NCBI GenBank assembly: GCA_907163375.1
Contig: CAJQUW010009045.1
Location: forward strand, 533,619 to 597,618
Reading direction: 5' to 3'
From: Prostheceraeus crozeri
Lineage: Eukaryota > Platyhelminthes > Polycladida > Euryleptidae
Length of the DNA stretch: 64,000 nt
The notes beneath the pieces were generated by a model. The model had not been told where the DNA came from and did not search any database. It saw nothing but the letters and a program-made list of their open reading frames with translations. Below are positions 1 to 8,956 of the stretch, piece by piece. Position 1 is the stretch's first letter, and each line of letters starts with the position of its first letter. Both the position numbers and the translations under genes were made by a program.

Positions 1-787
1 AAGACGTGAATTTAACAAGAAAAGTAAGCAAACAGTAAATTGGTCATTGTCTCCATTATTCGGATATTTAGATTATGTTAAAATATCATATCAGTTAAAA
101 TTTAAATTAATAATTCATAGTACAGCAAATAATGAATTAATCTTTTTTGATAAGACTGGAAAAAAAGCATATTTAAAAATTGATAGACTTGAATGGTGGA
201 TTAAGCATATTACTCCTAGTTTAGAGATTGAAACAGCTATTGCAAAAAGATTAAATACTAACAAACCAATTCCAGTTAATTTTCTAAAGAGAACTGCTAG
301 TTCAGTAACTTTTTCCGAACAAAGATTTAACTGGCATTTTACTAGAACTGCGAATACTCCAAGATATTTATTACTAACATTTCAAAGAAATAATTCTCCA
401 AGTTTTGATAAGAACAATAATATTTTTCATATTAATACAATTCGAAGTTTACAAGTTTCATTAAATCAAACTCGATATCCAATTGATCCATTAAGATTCG
501 ATGATACCAATAATCAATTTATGGAAGGATATGATTCTTATCGAAATCTTTGTATAGAATTTGGAGTTGAACCACAATTAACTCCTGGAGATTGGAGACA
601 TTTATATCCAATTTTCTGTTTCGATTTAAGTGCACAATCTGAAGATATTATTAAAAATGGTTGTGATGTAACAATTAATATTGAAAAGAAAGATTCCACA
701 ACTTCATTGATGGCTTATGGTTTATTGCTAGAAGATGTAAAATATTCTATTGAAATTCTTAATGGGAAGATGACTAGAATAAATTAA
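1..787 (+). CDS. Polinton major capsid protein (hexon-like), C-terminal part
   Basis: The frame is open from the window edge and ends at 787, so about 260 C-terminal residues are visible. The protein is almost identical to the second half of the capsid region at 22746-23987. Assignment to the double jelly-roll, hexon-like major capsid rests on size, position upstream of the small virion protein and integrase, and the beta-rich pattern with a C-terminal Asp-Val-Thr-Ile-Asn-Ile strand. No short catalytic motif exists for this family, so the assignment is context-based. It would form the icosahedral shell of the virion that Polintons are inferred to make. Confidence 0.68.
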   Translation, partial: RREFNKKSKQTVNWSLSPLFGYLDYVKISYQLKFKLIIHSTANNELIFFDKTGKKAYLKIDRLEWWIKHITPSLEIETAIAKRLNTNKPIPVNFLKRTASSVTFSEQRFNWHFTRTANTPRYLLLTFQRNNSPSFDKNNNIFHINTIRSLQVSLNQTRYPIDPLRFDDTNNQFMEGYDSYRNLCIEFGVEPQLTPGDWRHLYPIFCFDLSAQSEDIIKNGCDVTINIEKKDSTTSLMAYGLLLEDVKYSIEILNGKMTRIN

Positions 788-1003
788 TTAAAATTTTTTC
801 ATAACTAGAATAGATTAAAAATTCTTAACTTAAAATTTTTCATAACTAGAATAGATTAAAAATTCCTAACTTAAAAATTTTTCATAACTAGAATAACTTA
901 AAATTTTTGGTAACTAGAATAGATTAAAAATTTTGATAACTTAAAATTTTTCATAACTAGAATAGATTTAAATTTTTGATAACTGAAAATTTTTTTATTA
1001 AAA
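788..1003. repeat. AT-rich tandem repeat between capsid and small virion protein genes
   Basis: About six imperfect copies of a unit resembling ATAACTAGAATAGATTAAAA fill the whole gap. The equivalent gap in the complete copy (24040-24269) holds the same unit in a different number and arrangement. The block ends in TTTTTTTATTAAAA directly before the next start codon, so it probably contains that gene's promoter. Confidence 0.75.
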
Positions 1004-1546
1004 ATGTCGCAAGCGAAAAGTAATATTAATAATAAAACTGTTGAATTAAAATTACGTAATATTGTTGACAAAAATACCCCTAAAACTATTACGATTAACA
1101 AAAAAAAGTATTACATAAGTAAACCAATGATAGAGAATATTCAATTACAAGAAGAAAAGAATGGCGGGATTCTCCCATTAATTCCTCTAATAATAGGTGG
1201 CATAGCAGCAGCAGGAAGTGTTGCAGGTGGGACAGCTGGTATTGTCCAAGCAGTAAATAAAAATAAATCAGAGAAGGCAGCATTAGAAGAACAAAAACGA
1301 CATAATAGAGAGTTAGAGAAAGTTGCTAGGGGTGAAGGGACATCGGTTCATGGGTCAACGGAGATGTCTTCCAGGGCTTCGCCCGAAGGAAAAGGAGTAG
1401 TAGATAATTTTATTAGTAAATTAAAATTAGTTGATGAAGGAAAACGAGTTCTTAAAAATATTCTCCACAATGTTGATGATTTAATTGAAATTAAAGAAAC
1501 TAAAGATGGTTCTGGAATATATCTAAGTCCTAGTATGATTCGGTAA
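1004..1546 (+). CDS. Small Gly/Ala-rich virion-type protein (adenovirus pX/pVI-like by composition)
   Basis: 180 residues. The N-terminus is basic and polar. Residues about 52-80 form a hydrophobic, glycine/alanine-rich stretch (ILPLIPLIIGGIAAAGSVAG) of the kind seen in small membrane-active or core proteins of adenoviruses and adintoviruses. A charged helical tail follows. The ATG is chosen because TTTTTTATTAAAA stands directly before it, as for other genes of these elements. Compared with the copy at 24270-24748 it has a 57-bp (19-codon) in-frame insertion at about 1340-1396, which contains the paired hairpin GGGCTTCGCCC unit. The function is inferred from composition and gene order only. 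Confidence 0.6.
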   Translation: MSQAKSNINNKTVELKLRNIVDKNTPKTITINKKKYYISKPMIENIQLQEEKNGGILPLIPLIIGGIAAAGSVAGGTAGIVQAVNKNKSEKAALEEQKRHNRELEKVARGEGTSVHGSTEMSSRASPEGKGVVDNFISKLKLVDEGKRVLKNILHNVDDLIEIKETKDGSGIYLSPSMIR

Positions 1547-1608
1547 TAACCTCAGGTCCATAAGGTAAAACATTTATTTTATCTTTTTAATTTTTTTTAT
1601 CTTTTAAA

Positions 1609-2991
1609 ATGAATACTAAAAATTCCGAAAATTTAATTAAATTAAAAATTTCTAATTTAGATTTATTGAATTATCTATTAAACAAAAATAAAAACTCAAA
1701 CTGTCAGCATATTGGAGGTGACGACAACAAACAAAGTTTGGCTACTACCTACGGTGGTGATATACAAAAAACATTAGAAAACTTTCCTGGATTTATTTGG
1801 AGTAAATATTCGAAAGAAAAACATCTTCCTGGTCATTCATATACCGGTCCAGGAACTCGATTAGATATAAGACTAGATGAGAATAATAATCCGAAACCAG
1901 GTGAAGAACCGATAAATAGAGTAGATGCCGCCGCTTACAGGCATGATTTAGCTTATCGAAATCATGATCTAAGTTCTCGACATGCAGCTGATAAGAAGAT
2001 GATTCAAGAATTAGATAGTATTCAGAATCCTACATTTAGAGAAAGAATTGAAAGAATGTTTGTTAAGAAAGCTTTACAAGCTAAAATATTATTCGGACAG
2101 GGTTTAAATGAAACGACAGCTAAGCTGTCTGAGAGCAACGCTCGAACTAATAACTCTGAGAGCAACGCTCGAACTAATAACTCTGAGAGCAACGCTCGAA
2201 CCTACGCGTCCGAAATCCACAAGGAATAGAGAAAGCCAAAATATCTATTGAAAGTAAAAGTATTTAATAAAGATGATATTTGGAGTGCTGATCTTATTCA
2301 TATGCCGAATGAAAAAGATTATAAATACGCATTGACCGTTATAGATTTATATACACGATACGCTTGGGTAAAGCCTTTAAAAAACAAAAGTGGTCTATCA
2401 GTTAAATATGCGTTTGAAGAAATCTTTAAAGAAAGTAAGAGTAAGCCAAAAAAATTGTTTGTTGATAAAGGATCGGAATTTTATAACCGAAACGTTCAAC
2501 CATTATTTGAAACTGTTTATTCAACTGAAAATGCAGGGAAGGCCGTAGTGATAGAAAGATTCAATCGGACGTTAAAAAATAAATTATTCAAGAAATTTAC
2601 TGAGCAAAGAAATCAGAAATGGTTAAAAATATTACCAGGAATTGTGGAAGAGTACAATAATAAAGTTCATTCTGGTATTGAAGAAACTCCAAAGAATGCT
2701 TCTGACGACCCTGATCTAGTACGAAAGAAAATATTCGAGAATAATAATTTGAATGAGAGTAATCCGAATTTGCAGAAACTTAAGCCGAAATTTAAAATTG
2801 GAGATAGAGTTAGAATATTTAAATATAAGAACAAATTTGTAAAGGGCTTCGTCGGATACTGGACGAAAGAGATATTTGAAATTTGTAAAATAAATCAAAG
2901 TTATCCGATTACTTATGAAATTAAAGATTTAGATGATGAAGATATCAGAGGTCGTTTTTATCAAAATGAATTACAGAAAACAGAGCTTTAA
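1609..2991 (+). pseudogene. Polinton phospholipase A2-like domain and integrase region
   Basis: Two protein modules in series. The first has the calcium-loop motif Tyr-x-Gly-Pro-Gly and a His-Asp dyad in a DAAAYRHDLAY context, matching the parvovirus VP1-type phospholipase A2 (Parvo_coat_N) that breaches endosomal membranes. The second is a retroviral-type integrase core (Asp in IWSADLIHM, Asp in LFVDKGSEFYN, Glu in VIERFNRTLK) followed by an SH3-like tail (KIGDRVRIFKYKNKF). The linker carries three copies of a 27-bp tandem unit (about 2130-2200), where the complete copy has one. The region looks broken, with about one break. A start near 1609 is preceded by TTTTAAA. Confidence 0.8.
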
Positions 2992-3025
2992 CCTTTAGGT
3001 GGCGCTTTAGCTAGCTTCGCTTGAG

Positions 3026-3484
3026 TTATAGATTGTTCAATTCTAACATAATATCTAGAAATGGTACTCCTTTTTGTAATTTGTACAAAACGTATAAACA
3101 TAATTGTCCACAATAGGTAGTTCCTGGTTTTTGAATTTGAAATGTATTGTATGTTCCCGTTCCAAGTAATTCTTTTACTTCATTTGTAGGGGGCAAACCG
3201 TATGAATCAAAATAATAGTTCTGCTGATGATTTTTAACGCCTGCTGACCAATGTACACCTTTTTCATTTGACGTATGAAGATTTGTTATGAAATTTACAG
3301 TTATTGATGGAACTTTGTTCCGGGAACTGAAGGTTCCTGTTGGCTTATTTTTGATCAATTGTAATTCATCTCTCATTAGAACATGAAAATTCTTTATTCC
3401 CAATTGATTTGCGATTTTCTTTAGGTCGAAATTCGTTGTCGTTTGTGTTCCATATAATTTCAAAAACTCATTTATGTTGCTCAT
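3026..3484 (-). CDS. Polinton adenain-type cysteine protease
   Basis: 152 residues, intact. His78 (VHWSAGV), Asp93 (YYFDSYGLPP) and Cys125 (TYCGQLCLYVLY) follow the His-acidic-Cys order of the adenovirus maturation protease/Ulp1 fold, and Gln118 sits where the oxyanion glutamine is expected. It would cleave capsid precursors during virion maturation. It converges on the integrase gene, 34 bases downstream of it. Its coding sequence includes two adjacent hairpins (3309-3321 and 3323-3337), also present in the copy at 26142. Confidence 0.9.
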   Translation of the reverse strand: MSNINEFLKLYGTQTTTNFDLKKIANQLGIKNFHVLMRDELQLIKNKPTGTFSSRNKVPSITVNFITNLHTSNEKGVHWSAGVKNHQQNYYFDSYGLPPTNEVKELLGTGTYNTFQIQKPGTTYCGQLCLYVLYKLQKGVPFLDIMLELNNL

Positions 3485-3520
3485 TTTATAATAAAAAAAA
3501 TTTCTTAAGGGACCCCTAGA

Positions 3521-3697
3521 AGTCAGAAGGGGGGGTATTGATTTAAAACTGTTCTCTAATGATATCTTTCCTTACTACTTAGTCAGAAGGGGTATTGATT
3601 TAAAACATTTTTATAATGATGACTTTCCTTACTACTTAGTCAGAAGGGGGGGTATTGATTTAAAACTGGTCTCTAATGATGTCTTTCTTTACTACTT
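3521..3697. repeat. Three tandem units of 57-60 bp
   Basis: Each unit begins AGTCAGAAGG, runs through a G-tract, GTATTGATTTAAAAC and a CTTTCCTTACTACTT end. The units start at 3521, 3581 and 3638. The complete copy has a single partial unit at the matching place (about 26630-26680). There are no spacers and no cas-like genes, so this is a simple tandem array. Confidence 0.85.
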
Positions 3698-3769
3698 ATT
3701 CAATTTTGAAATGATTTAATTTAATTTAAATTTAAACGTTACATTGTTGCATTGTATGAGTTGAGTTAG

Positions 3770-3930
3770 TGTTTCGTACATCTTTTATCAATAGTAATTC
3801 ATTACTCATCAATATGTGAAAATTCTTTATTCCCAATTGCTTAGCAATCTCATTTAAATCGAAATTTAATGTGGTTTTGTTTGCTGTATATTTTTAGAAT
3901 GTCTCTAATGTTTCTCATTTTAAATGGAAT
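3770..3930 (-). pseudogene. Degenerate second copy of the protease 5' end
   Basis: Read on the minus strand, this stretch repeats the first third of the protease gene at 3355-3484 (shared segments such as GAAAATTCTTTATTCCCAAT), but is clearly more diverged. It lies just beyond the 57-60 bp tandem array, so a local duplication of the gene's 5' end with later decay is the simplest reading. The complete copy at 26142 lacks it. Confidence 0.65.
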
Positions 3931-4176
3931 AAAATCTATTTCAGACATTTCTCAAAAGAATTAGCGTGTAGCAGCTGCTAAAATTGTTTCAGCTGATAGG
4001 GGTGAAGGAAATCACAGACAATAGCGCATAATGCGAGTTGTGAAATCTCATTCACACTATGAGAACAAAAGAACAAATACAATCTAAACACAATAGACAT
4101 ATGAGAGAGAAGAGAAATGAATGAGCATTTCTCTTCATTTTGGTTTCAATAACAATCATTCATGCGACATTGCTTG
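3931..4176. other. No gene seen between protease remnant and terminal arm
   Basis: AT-rich sequence without a supported reading frame. In the complete copy the corresponding zone holds the 141-residue gene at 26836-27261, which has no counterpart here. Confidence 0.5.
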
Positions 4177-4267
4177 AATGGAAAAATACACCAACTGTCG
4201 CGCCGATGTCAGAAAGTTTGTCGATATGGCTGTCGACATGGTTCGATAGTTGGTGTATTTTTCCATT
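4177..4267. repeat. Long hairpin / mini inverted-repeat unit
   Basis: Arms 4177-4200 and 4244-4267 are inverted copies of 24 bases with one mismatch (core AAAAATACACCAACT), separated by 43 bases that contain further short GTCGAC/GATGTC-like palindromes. It could be a tiny non-autonomous inverted-repeat transposon or a structural signal of the element. Not seen in the other two Polinton copies. Confidence 0.7.
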
Positions 4268-4379
4268 TGCGTTCAAGGTCATTCTATTAAAAGCATATGG
4301 GAATTATTCTCATTGAAGACAAGCAATTGTTTTAAAGAATGTATGTCATTGTGAATACAATATTCCTGTAACAGACAGG

Positions 4380-4382
<3 letters not shown>

Positions 4383-4436
<54 letters not shown>

Positions 4437-4449
4437 AAGAAAGAAAGAA
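4383..4449. repeat. (GA)n followed by (GAAA)n microsatellite
   Basis: About 24 GA dinucleotides run into four to five GAAA units, directly adjoining the terminal arm of Polinton copy A. Confidence 0.95.
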
Positions 4450-4450
4450 G

Positions 4451-5227
4451 TCACGCTGCTCCGTAAAAGTTTAATTGAGATAACGAAGGATATATTCTTG
4501 CGGTTCCTTCCACTTTTGTTTCTTCCATTTCTGAAGTTCCTTCCACTTTTGTTCCTTCCATTTTTGTTTCATCCATTTCTGAAGTTCCTTCCACTTTTGT
4601 TTCATCCATTTTTAAAAAAATATTTTTAGTCACATGATATATTTTAAAAACCTGAAAGATGGATAAAATTCATGAATTTGAAATTCTCAACTTTTATGAT
4701 TTTCGGTGTCCTAGAACGGTCATGATTTAAGCAATGAAAATCGAACCGAAGGTTCTAGGGCTTCGCCCGATTGTAATTCTCAAATTTGAGATTCTTAACT
4801 TTTATGATTTTCGGTGTCCTGGAACGGTCATGATTTAAGCAAGAAAATTGTAATTCTCAAATTTTGAAATTCTCAACTTTTATGATTTTCGGTGTCCTGG
4901 AACGGTCATGATTTTAAGGGTGAAAATTGCAATTCTCAAATTTGAGATTTTGAAAAATTTGAAAAACTGGGTATTTTTAAAAACACCCAAATTTATGAAT
5001 TTAGGTCTTCATAACCTGAAAAAGGGTTCAAATTCATGAATTTATGTTGTTTTTAAAAATACCATTTTTTGAAAAAATGGTACTTTTTGAATGGACTAAA
5101 TTCATGAATTCAGGTCTTAAAAACCTGAAAAAGGGACTAAATTCATGAATTTATGTCGTTTTTAAAGATACCAATTTTTTCTGATTTTATGGGTGTCCTG
5201 TCCTGGAACGGTCTTTTGACCATTACT
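4451..5227. repeat. Right terminal arm of Polinton copy A
   Basis: The reverse complement resembles the left arm of the copy at 56278-56860: terminal AGTAATGG, alternating blocks with ATTCATGAATTT and CCGTTCCAGGACACCG, and finally the start of the element's first gene. Thus 4451-4633 read on the minus strand encodes only the repeated Glu-Thr-Lys-Val-Glu-Gly-Thr N-terminus up to Ile-Tyr-Pro-Ser-Leu-Ser. The inverted repeat therefore reaches into coding sequence. A paired hairpin unit sits at 4743-4768. Confidence 0.8.
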
Positions 5228-5320
5228 CCGGTACAAAGTTACGAAAGTAGTTAGTAGGCCTATTGAGTTATGAACCAGTTGTGTTTGATATACATGTAAT
5301 TAATTATATTACACCTAGGC

Positions 5321-5641
5321 CTACATGTACCTCATGCTCCTTATGATTGCGCGTATTGAAATGCCGTCCTCTGCTGCTAGTCTTGCTAGTATTTCTGCTA
5401 GTGATGATCGCTTAGCAGACATGAAAGCTCGATCTAGAGTTTGTTGCTTCACTTTCTTCCTCTCTGACGGTTGATCAGCTTTGCGTTTCTGGGGCACAAG
5501 CTCACGATGAATGTTCTTCAAATGTCTTAGCAAACCGCTAGTCGATGATCTTTTGCAGCCGATAGAAGCTTTGCAAATATTGCAGATGGCCTTCAAGCCA
5601 GTATCGTCTTTCGTAAAATAGTTCCAGGCGGGTGAATCCAT
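5321..5641 (-). pseudogene. BED zinc-finger remnant (hAT transposase or ZBED-type)
   Basis: 106 residues. The N-terminal 50 fit a BED finger: an aromatic SPAWNYF start, Cys-x2-Cys (ICNICKASIG) and a His-x4-His end (LLRHLKNIH). A basic linker and a short helix follow, and the frame then stops. BED fingers bind DNA in hAT transposases and domesticated ZBED proteins. No RNase-H-like DDE domain follows here, so this is a fragment or a single exon. It lies only 94 bases from the end of Polinton copy A. Confidence 0.6.
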
Positions 5642-6186
5642 GGCTTAGACTTTGCACTGCACTGAACTCTCAAATCGAAGGAGTAGTCTATAAACTACGG
5701 GCATTCTTCTTGAGCGCTAACACCAAAATCAATTTTCATCTCCATGGAGATGGGAAAAGGAAGGAAACGGTGACAGTCATCTGGCTTCTCGCACCAATCG
5801 TGACCTTGCGCAAGCCTTGCGGTAGCAGTCACACACACAGAATCATAGCACAGAAGTGGCACAGAATCATGCACAGAATACTGTAGTCACACCCAAGACG
5901 TCACACACGATCACTCAGTTCTAACATGATGCTATCATACAATTCTTACTCAGCAACAGTTCAACACGTGAGTCATTCTGCCGAATGACGCGACGAAATA
6001 TGACCTCAGACAAGGACTGCTATTATATTTAGACGTCAGATGAGACGACAAATGTATTATGCATAATCAGAATAGCTAGCTTTTGTGCTATGTACTACGC
6101 AGCTTACGGTGCTACTTACTAGCCTTTTACGACTCTATACATACTATGTAGCCAATCATTAACTAAAATATGATAAACGCAGATTC
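5642..6186. other. No gene recognised
   Basis: Non-coding host-like sequence between the BED remnant and the hAT element. The short frames here have no coding character. Confidence 0.5.
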
Positions 6187-7138
6187 CAGAGATGTAACCG
6201 GTCGCTGGTCCGGTCCAGTCTGAAAAATCAGACCGGCCAATACCGGCAGAGACGGTCACATCGGCATAATTTCATCCGGTATGATGTGAGGAAGTGTCCT
6301 TCATGTTGAATCCATCATGTCAATCAGTAAATTGTTAATTTTAGCAGCCGTTTTCAAGGCACATTTACATACGGTATGCGTTCTCCTCTAGGCGTGAAAA
6401 CTTCTGTGCAGGCAATTCTGATATCTATCCGGTACGCACTTTCCCGTTCGATGCTTGATGACTTGATCACGTGCTTTCACCAGCAAGGCGCGCGATCTTC
6501 TCAGGTAACAGTGGCTGTTTCTCGGTGCTAGGAAGGCTACCGGCAAGGTCAACGACAAACGCTAAAACAATAGACAGCCTGTGATTGGCGATCTTGAAAT
6601 TTTTGTCCTACTCCTTATGAACTGATTTTCATTTAGTCACTTATGCTGCCATGCTGTGCTCGCCGACTGTGTTGCCTTCGCATTTGTCGAAACTGCTGCA
6701 TAAACCTAGCTCTAGACAAAATCAAATTAAGTGTTCCTAGCCTAGGCTAGGAATTGTAACATTCTAACATGTAGCTAGGGCCTGCTAAGCATATAACATG
6801 CAGGTCTAGCCTACTATAAAGGACCTATCTGGTACAAGATGGGCCTATATATAAAGGCCTATCTTATATATATATATAAATATAGTGCATCGCAGGCCTG
6901 TACATTATATTAATGCCTACCTACAGCTATACATCAATCGTATGCTTAGTCTACTCTATGAACCGATAGCCTAGTAGGCTCGCACATCAGGTTTCGGACT
7001 ACAGCCTCCATAACTGACCTCACGATAGGCCTATTCGCTTGTAATCTTATGCGGTATCAAGTTATAGGCAACAATGTTTAATTCTATACATTCATCGAAA
7101 GATCCGGTCTGGAATATTCCGGACCGGTTGCATCTCTG
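6187..7138. mobile_element. Non-autonomous hAT element with 8-bp target duplication
   Basis: Inverted ends start CAGAGATGTAACCGG at 6187 and, in reverse complement, CAGAGATGCAACCGG at 7138. The CAGAGATG start is typical of hAT termini. The flanks are a perfect 8-bp duplication, GCAGATTC at 6179-6186 and 7139-7146, the length hAT transposases make. The 952-bp interior has no transposase frame, so movement depended on an autonomous relative. CCGGTC/GACCGG repeats near both ends could be transposase binding sites. Confidence 0.93.
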
Positions 7139-7159
7139 GCAGATTCGCACAACTACTAT

Positions 7160-7276
7160 GTAAGTTAATAGCTTCTTTTTCAAGAAAATTGAATCCCGGG
7201 ATTTCCCGTCTCTGTTTCCCGGGATTCGGGACAAGAAAAATACGTCGGGATCCCGGGATCCAAACACTACTTGAGA
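7160..7276. mobile_element. Probable end of another hAT-like element
   Basis: Read on the minus strand from about 7276 the sequence starts TAGTGTTTGGATCCCGGGAT and contains several CCCGGGAT palindromes. A similar CCCGGGATT terminus occurs at 47156. No second end was found, so the family and borders are tentative. Confidence 0.35.
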
Positions 7277-7289
7277 CAGTATATCGACA

Positions 7290-8545
7290 AATGCAAAATC
7301 ATGAGCCATCGCTTAGCGACCATCAGCCTGAACATCAATGGAGTTTCATGGAAATGTATAAACGTAAAGGCCTAGATGCCAACAACCGACTACGATGATG
7401 AAGATATTGATGAAATAAACGAAGCAGTAGAGAGCGAAATGACTGGTAAGTCACATATTGTCATATTTGGAGATTTCAACATGAATGCAAGAAAGATACA
7501 GCCAGGAGAGCGATACATCGGAACGTATGGCTTAGGCAATCGAAAGGAAGAGGTCATAAACTCGTAGATTTCGCAGAATGCAACAAGCTGTACATTACTA
7601 ACACACTCTTCCGACAGAAAGATAGAAGTCTGTGGACAAGGGAAAGTTCGAAGCGTGCACATCGCCAGATTTACTACATCTTGATGAATGAGAAAACTAA
7701 TATAATAAACTGCCAAGTCATCGACTTTACTCAGTGTGATACAAGGTCCGATCACAGACTTGTCAGATTGAGTATGAAGATCAATGACTTCAGAAAGCCA
7801 AGCAAATGTACTGGTACGTCCAGTAAGCCTATCTATGCCGACAATGCCAGACAAGCCATAAATGAGATAACTGACGGTGAATTGCATGAAATAAAAACAG
7901 GAAAATACGAAATGCTGAACGAGACATTAAGGAAGGTGGTGGAAGACGCAAGAGCAAACGGTATCTCAACGTCAGTAACGAAGTTGAAATAGAAAAAGGT
8001 GACGATGTTCGGTTTCTGAGCTAGAAACTTATAAAGCAAGTTCGAAGTGACTATAAAGAGTATAATGAGAGATAGGCTATCGAGGCAGCCCAGAAGATGT
8101 AATCAATCAAGAATGCGAAAAAAGCAACATCACTGCATGAAGAATCTATAATAGGCATGAAAGACGAGAACGGGATGGTCAAACAAGGCAAGGAAGAAAT
8201 TTCCGACACAATATCGAAGTTCTACATGAATCTGTTTGCCTCCAAAATAGACATCGACGACATACCGAGTCACAGTCAAGAAGACATTCCAAAAGTTTTA
8301 GTCGAAGAAACTGAGATAGCAATAGAGAAAATGCAAACTGGAAAAGCCATGGGTCAGGACAGAATCGCAATCGAAATCCTCAAAGAGGCCCCAAGAGAGG
8401 TTTACGACATCATTGCCCATCATTTCGACAATGTTTTCCGAAGCAGGTCAATCCCATCTTCGTGGAAGAAGCCCCTTACATATCTCGATTGTATAATTCG
8501 AATATCAAAATTGCTCAAAGTAGAGTCCCTCAAAAAATAATACAT
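7290..8545 (+). mobile_element. Decayed LINE fragment (AP endonuclease plus start of reverse transcriptase)
   Basis: Three consecutive plus-strand pieces in different frames match one LINE. 7376-7570 has the endonuclease motif IVIFGDFNMNARK. 7570-7990 carries Asn-Thr-Leu-Phe, the Trp-Thr-x-Glu-Ser patch and the SDHRLV catalytic end. 8157-8540 has the N-terminal reverse transcriptase region (ISKFYMNLF, the GKAMGQDRIAIEIL patch, IPSSWKK) and stops before the catalytic box. Overall type is RTE/craniofacial-development-protein-2-like. It is truncated at both ends, with frameshifts and stops between the pieces, so it is an old copy. Confidence 0.75.
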
Positions 8546-8923
8546 GTCTGTACAGTGTTTATATATTTGGCATGTTCGCAATTCTATGCTCATAGCTTTT
8601 GAATTTGTTATCAAATCGGTATCATAATAGACCGTCTTAATCGTCATATTGTCAGACATTTAGATGGATAAATCAATCTACTCGACTGATTTATTTGCTG
8701 ACAATTAGGCTTTTATTTCTTTTATCTAAGGTACTCTATATGGTGATGGCAAACATGTTTTGGCCAACTTCCGATTAATTTACTCTCTCTAACATTAGGC
8801 ATACTCATTTGTTGTCTGATCAGAATGTTTGAAGATGTGATTCAAAACAAAGAGATAAGCAAACGATCTGCATATAGCTGTAAGATCTTTTAGCTATTTA
8901 GCGATTAGATTTAATGATCTGCA
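8546..8923. other. No gene recognised
   Basis: AT-rich host-like sequence with no supported frame, between two LINE insertions. Confidence 0.5.
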
Positions 8924-8936
8924 TCACCCATTAGGC

Positions 8937-8955
8937 TGGCTGGCTGGCTGGCTGG
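8937..8955. repeat. 3' tail of the LINE: tetranucleotide repeat
   Basis: Four to five TGGC units on the plus strand form the 3' tail in place of poly-A, immediately next to the target duplication. Some non-LTR clades end in short tandem repeats of this kind. Confidence 0.8.
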
Positions 8956-8956
8956 A

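Larger units (their letters stand above)
1..5227 (+). mobile_element. Polinton/Maverick copy A, right-hand part (left part outside window)
   Basis: The order of parts is the same as the right half of the complete Polinton at 12872-28481: major capsid end, small Gly/Ala-rich protein, phospholipase A2-like plus integrase region, minus-strand protease, then a long terminal arm. Nucleotide similarity to that copy is very high by eye. The right end is placed at 5227, where the outward sequence read in reverse starts AGTAATGGTCAAAAGACCG. The copy at 56278 has the same terminus (AGTAATGGGCAAAAGACCG), and both fit the AG...CT ends of the family. The six bases outside (CCGGTA, 5228-5233) would be one copy of a target duplication whose partner is off the window. 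It looks recent, with about one break in the visible genes. Confidence 0.88.

Noticed and set aside
3521-3697. Regular repeats that might suggest a CRISPR array
   Set aside because: Units abut without unique spacers, there are no cas-like genes, and the context is a eukaryotic Polinton.
5632-5886. 84-residue frame opposite the BED finger
   Set aside because: Overlaps the start of the BED reading and lacks recognisable features.
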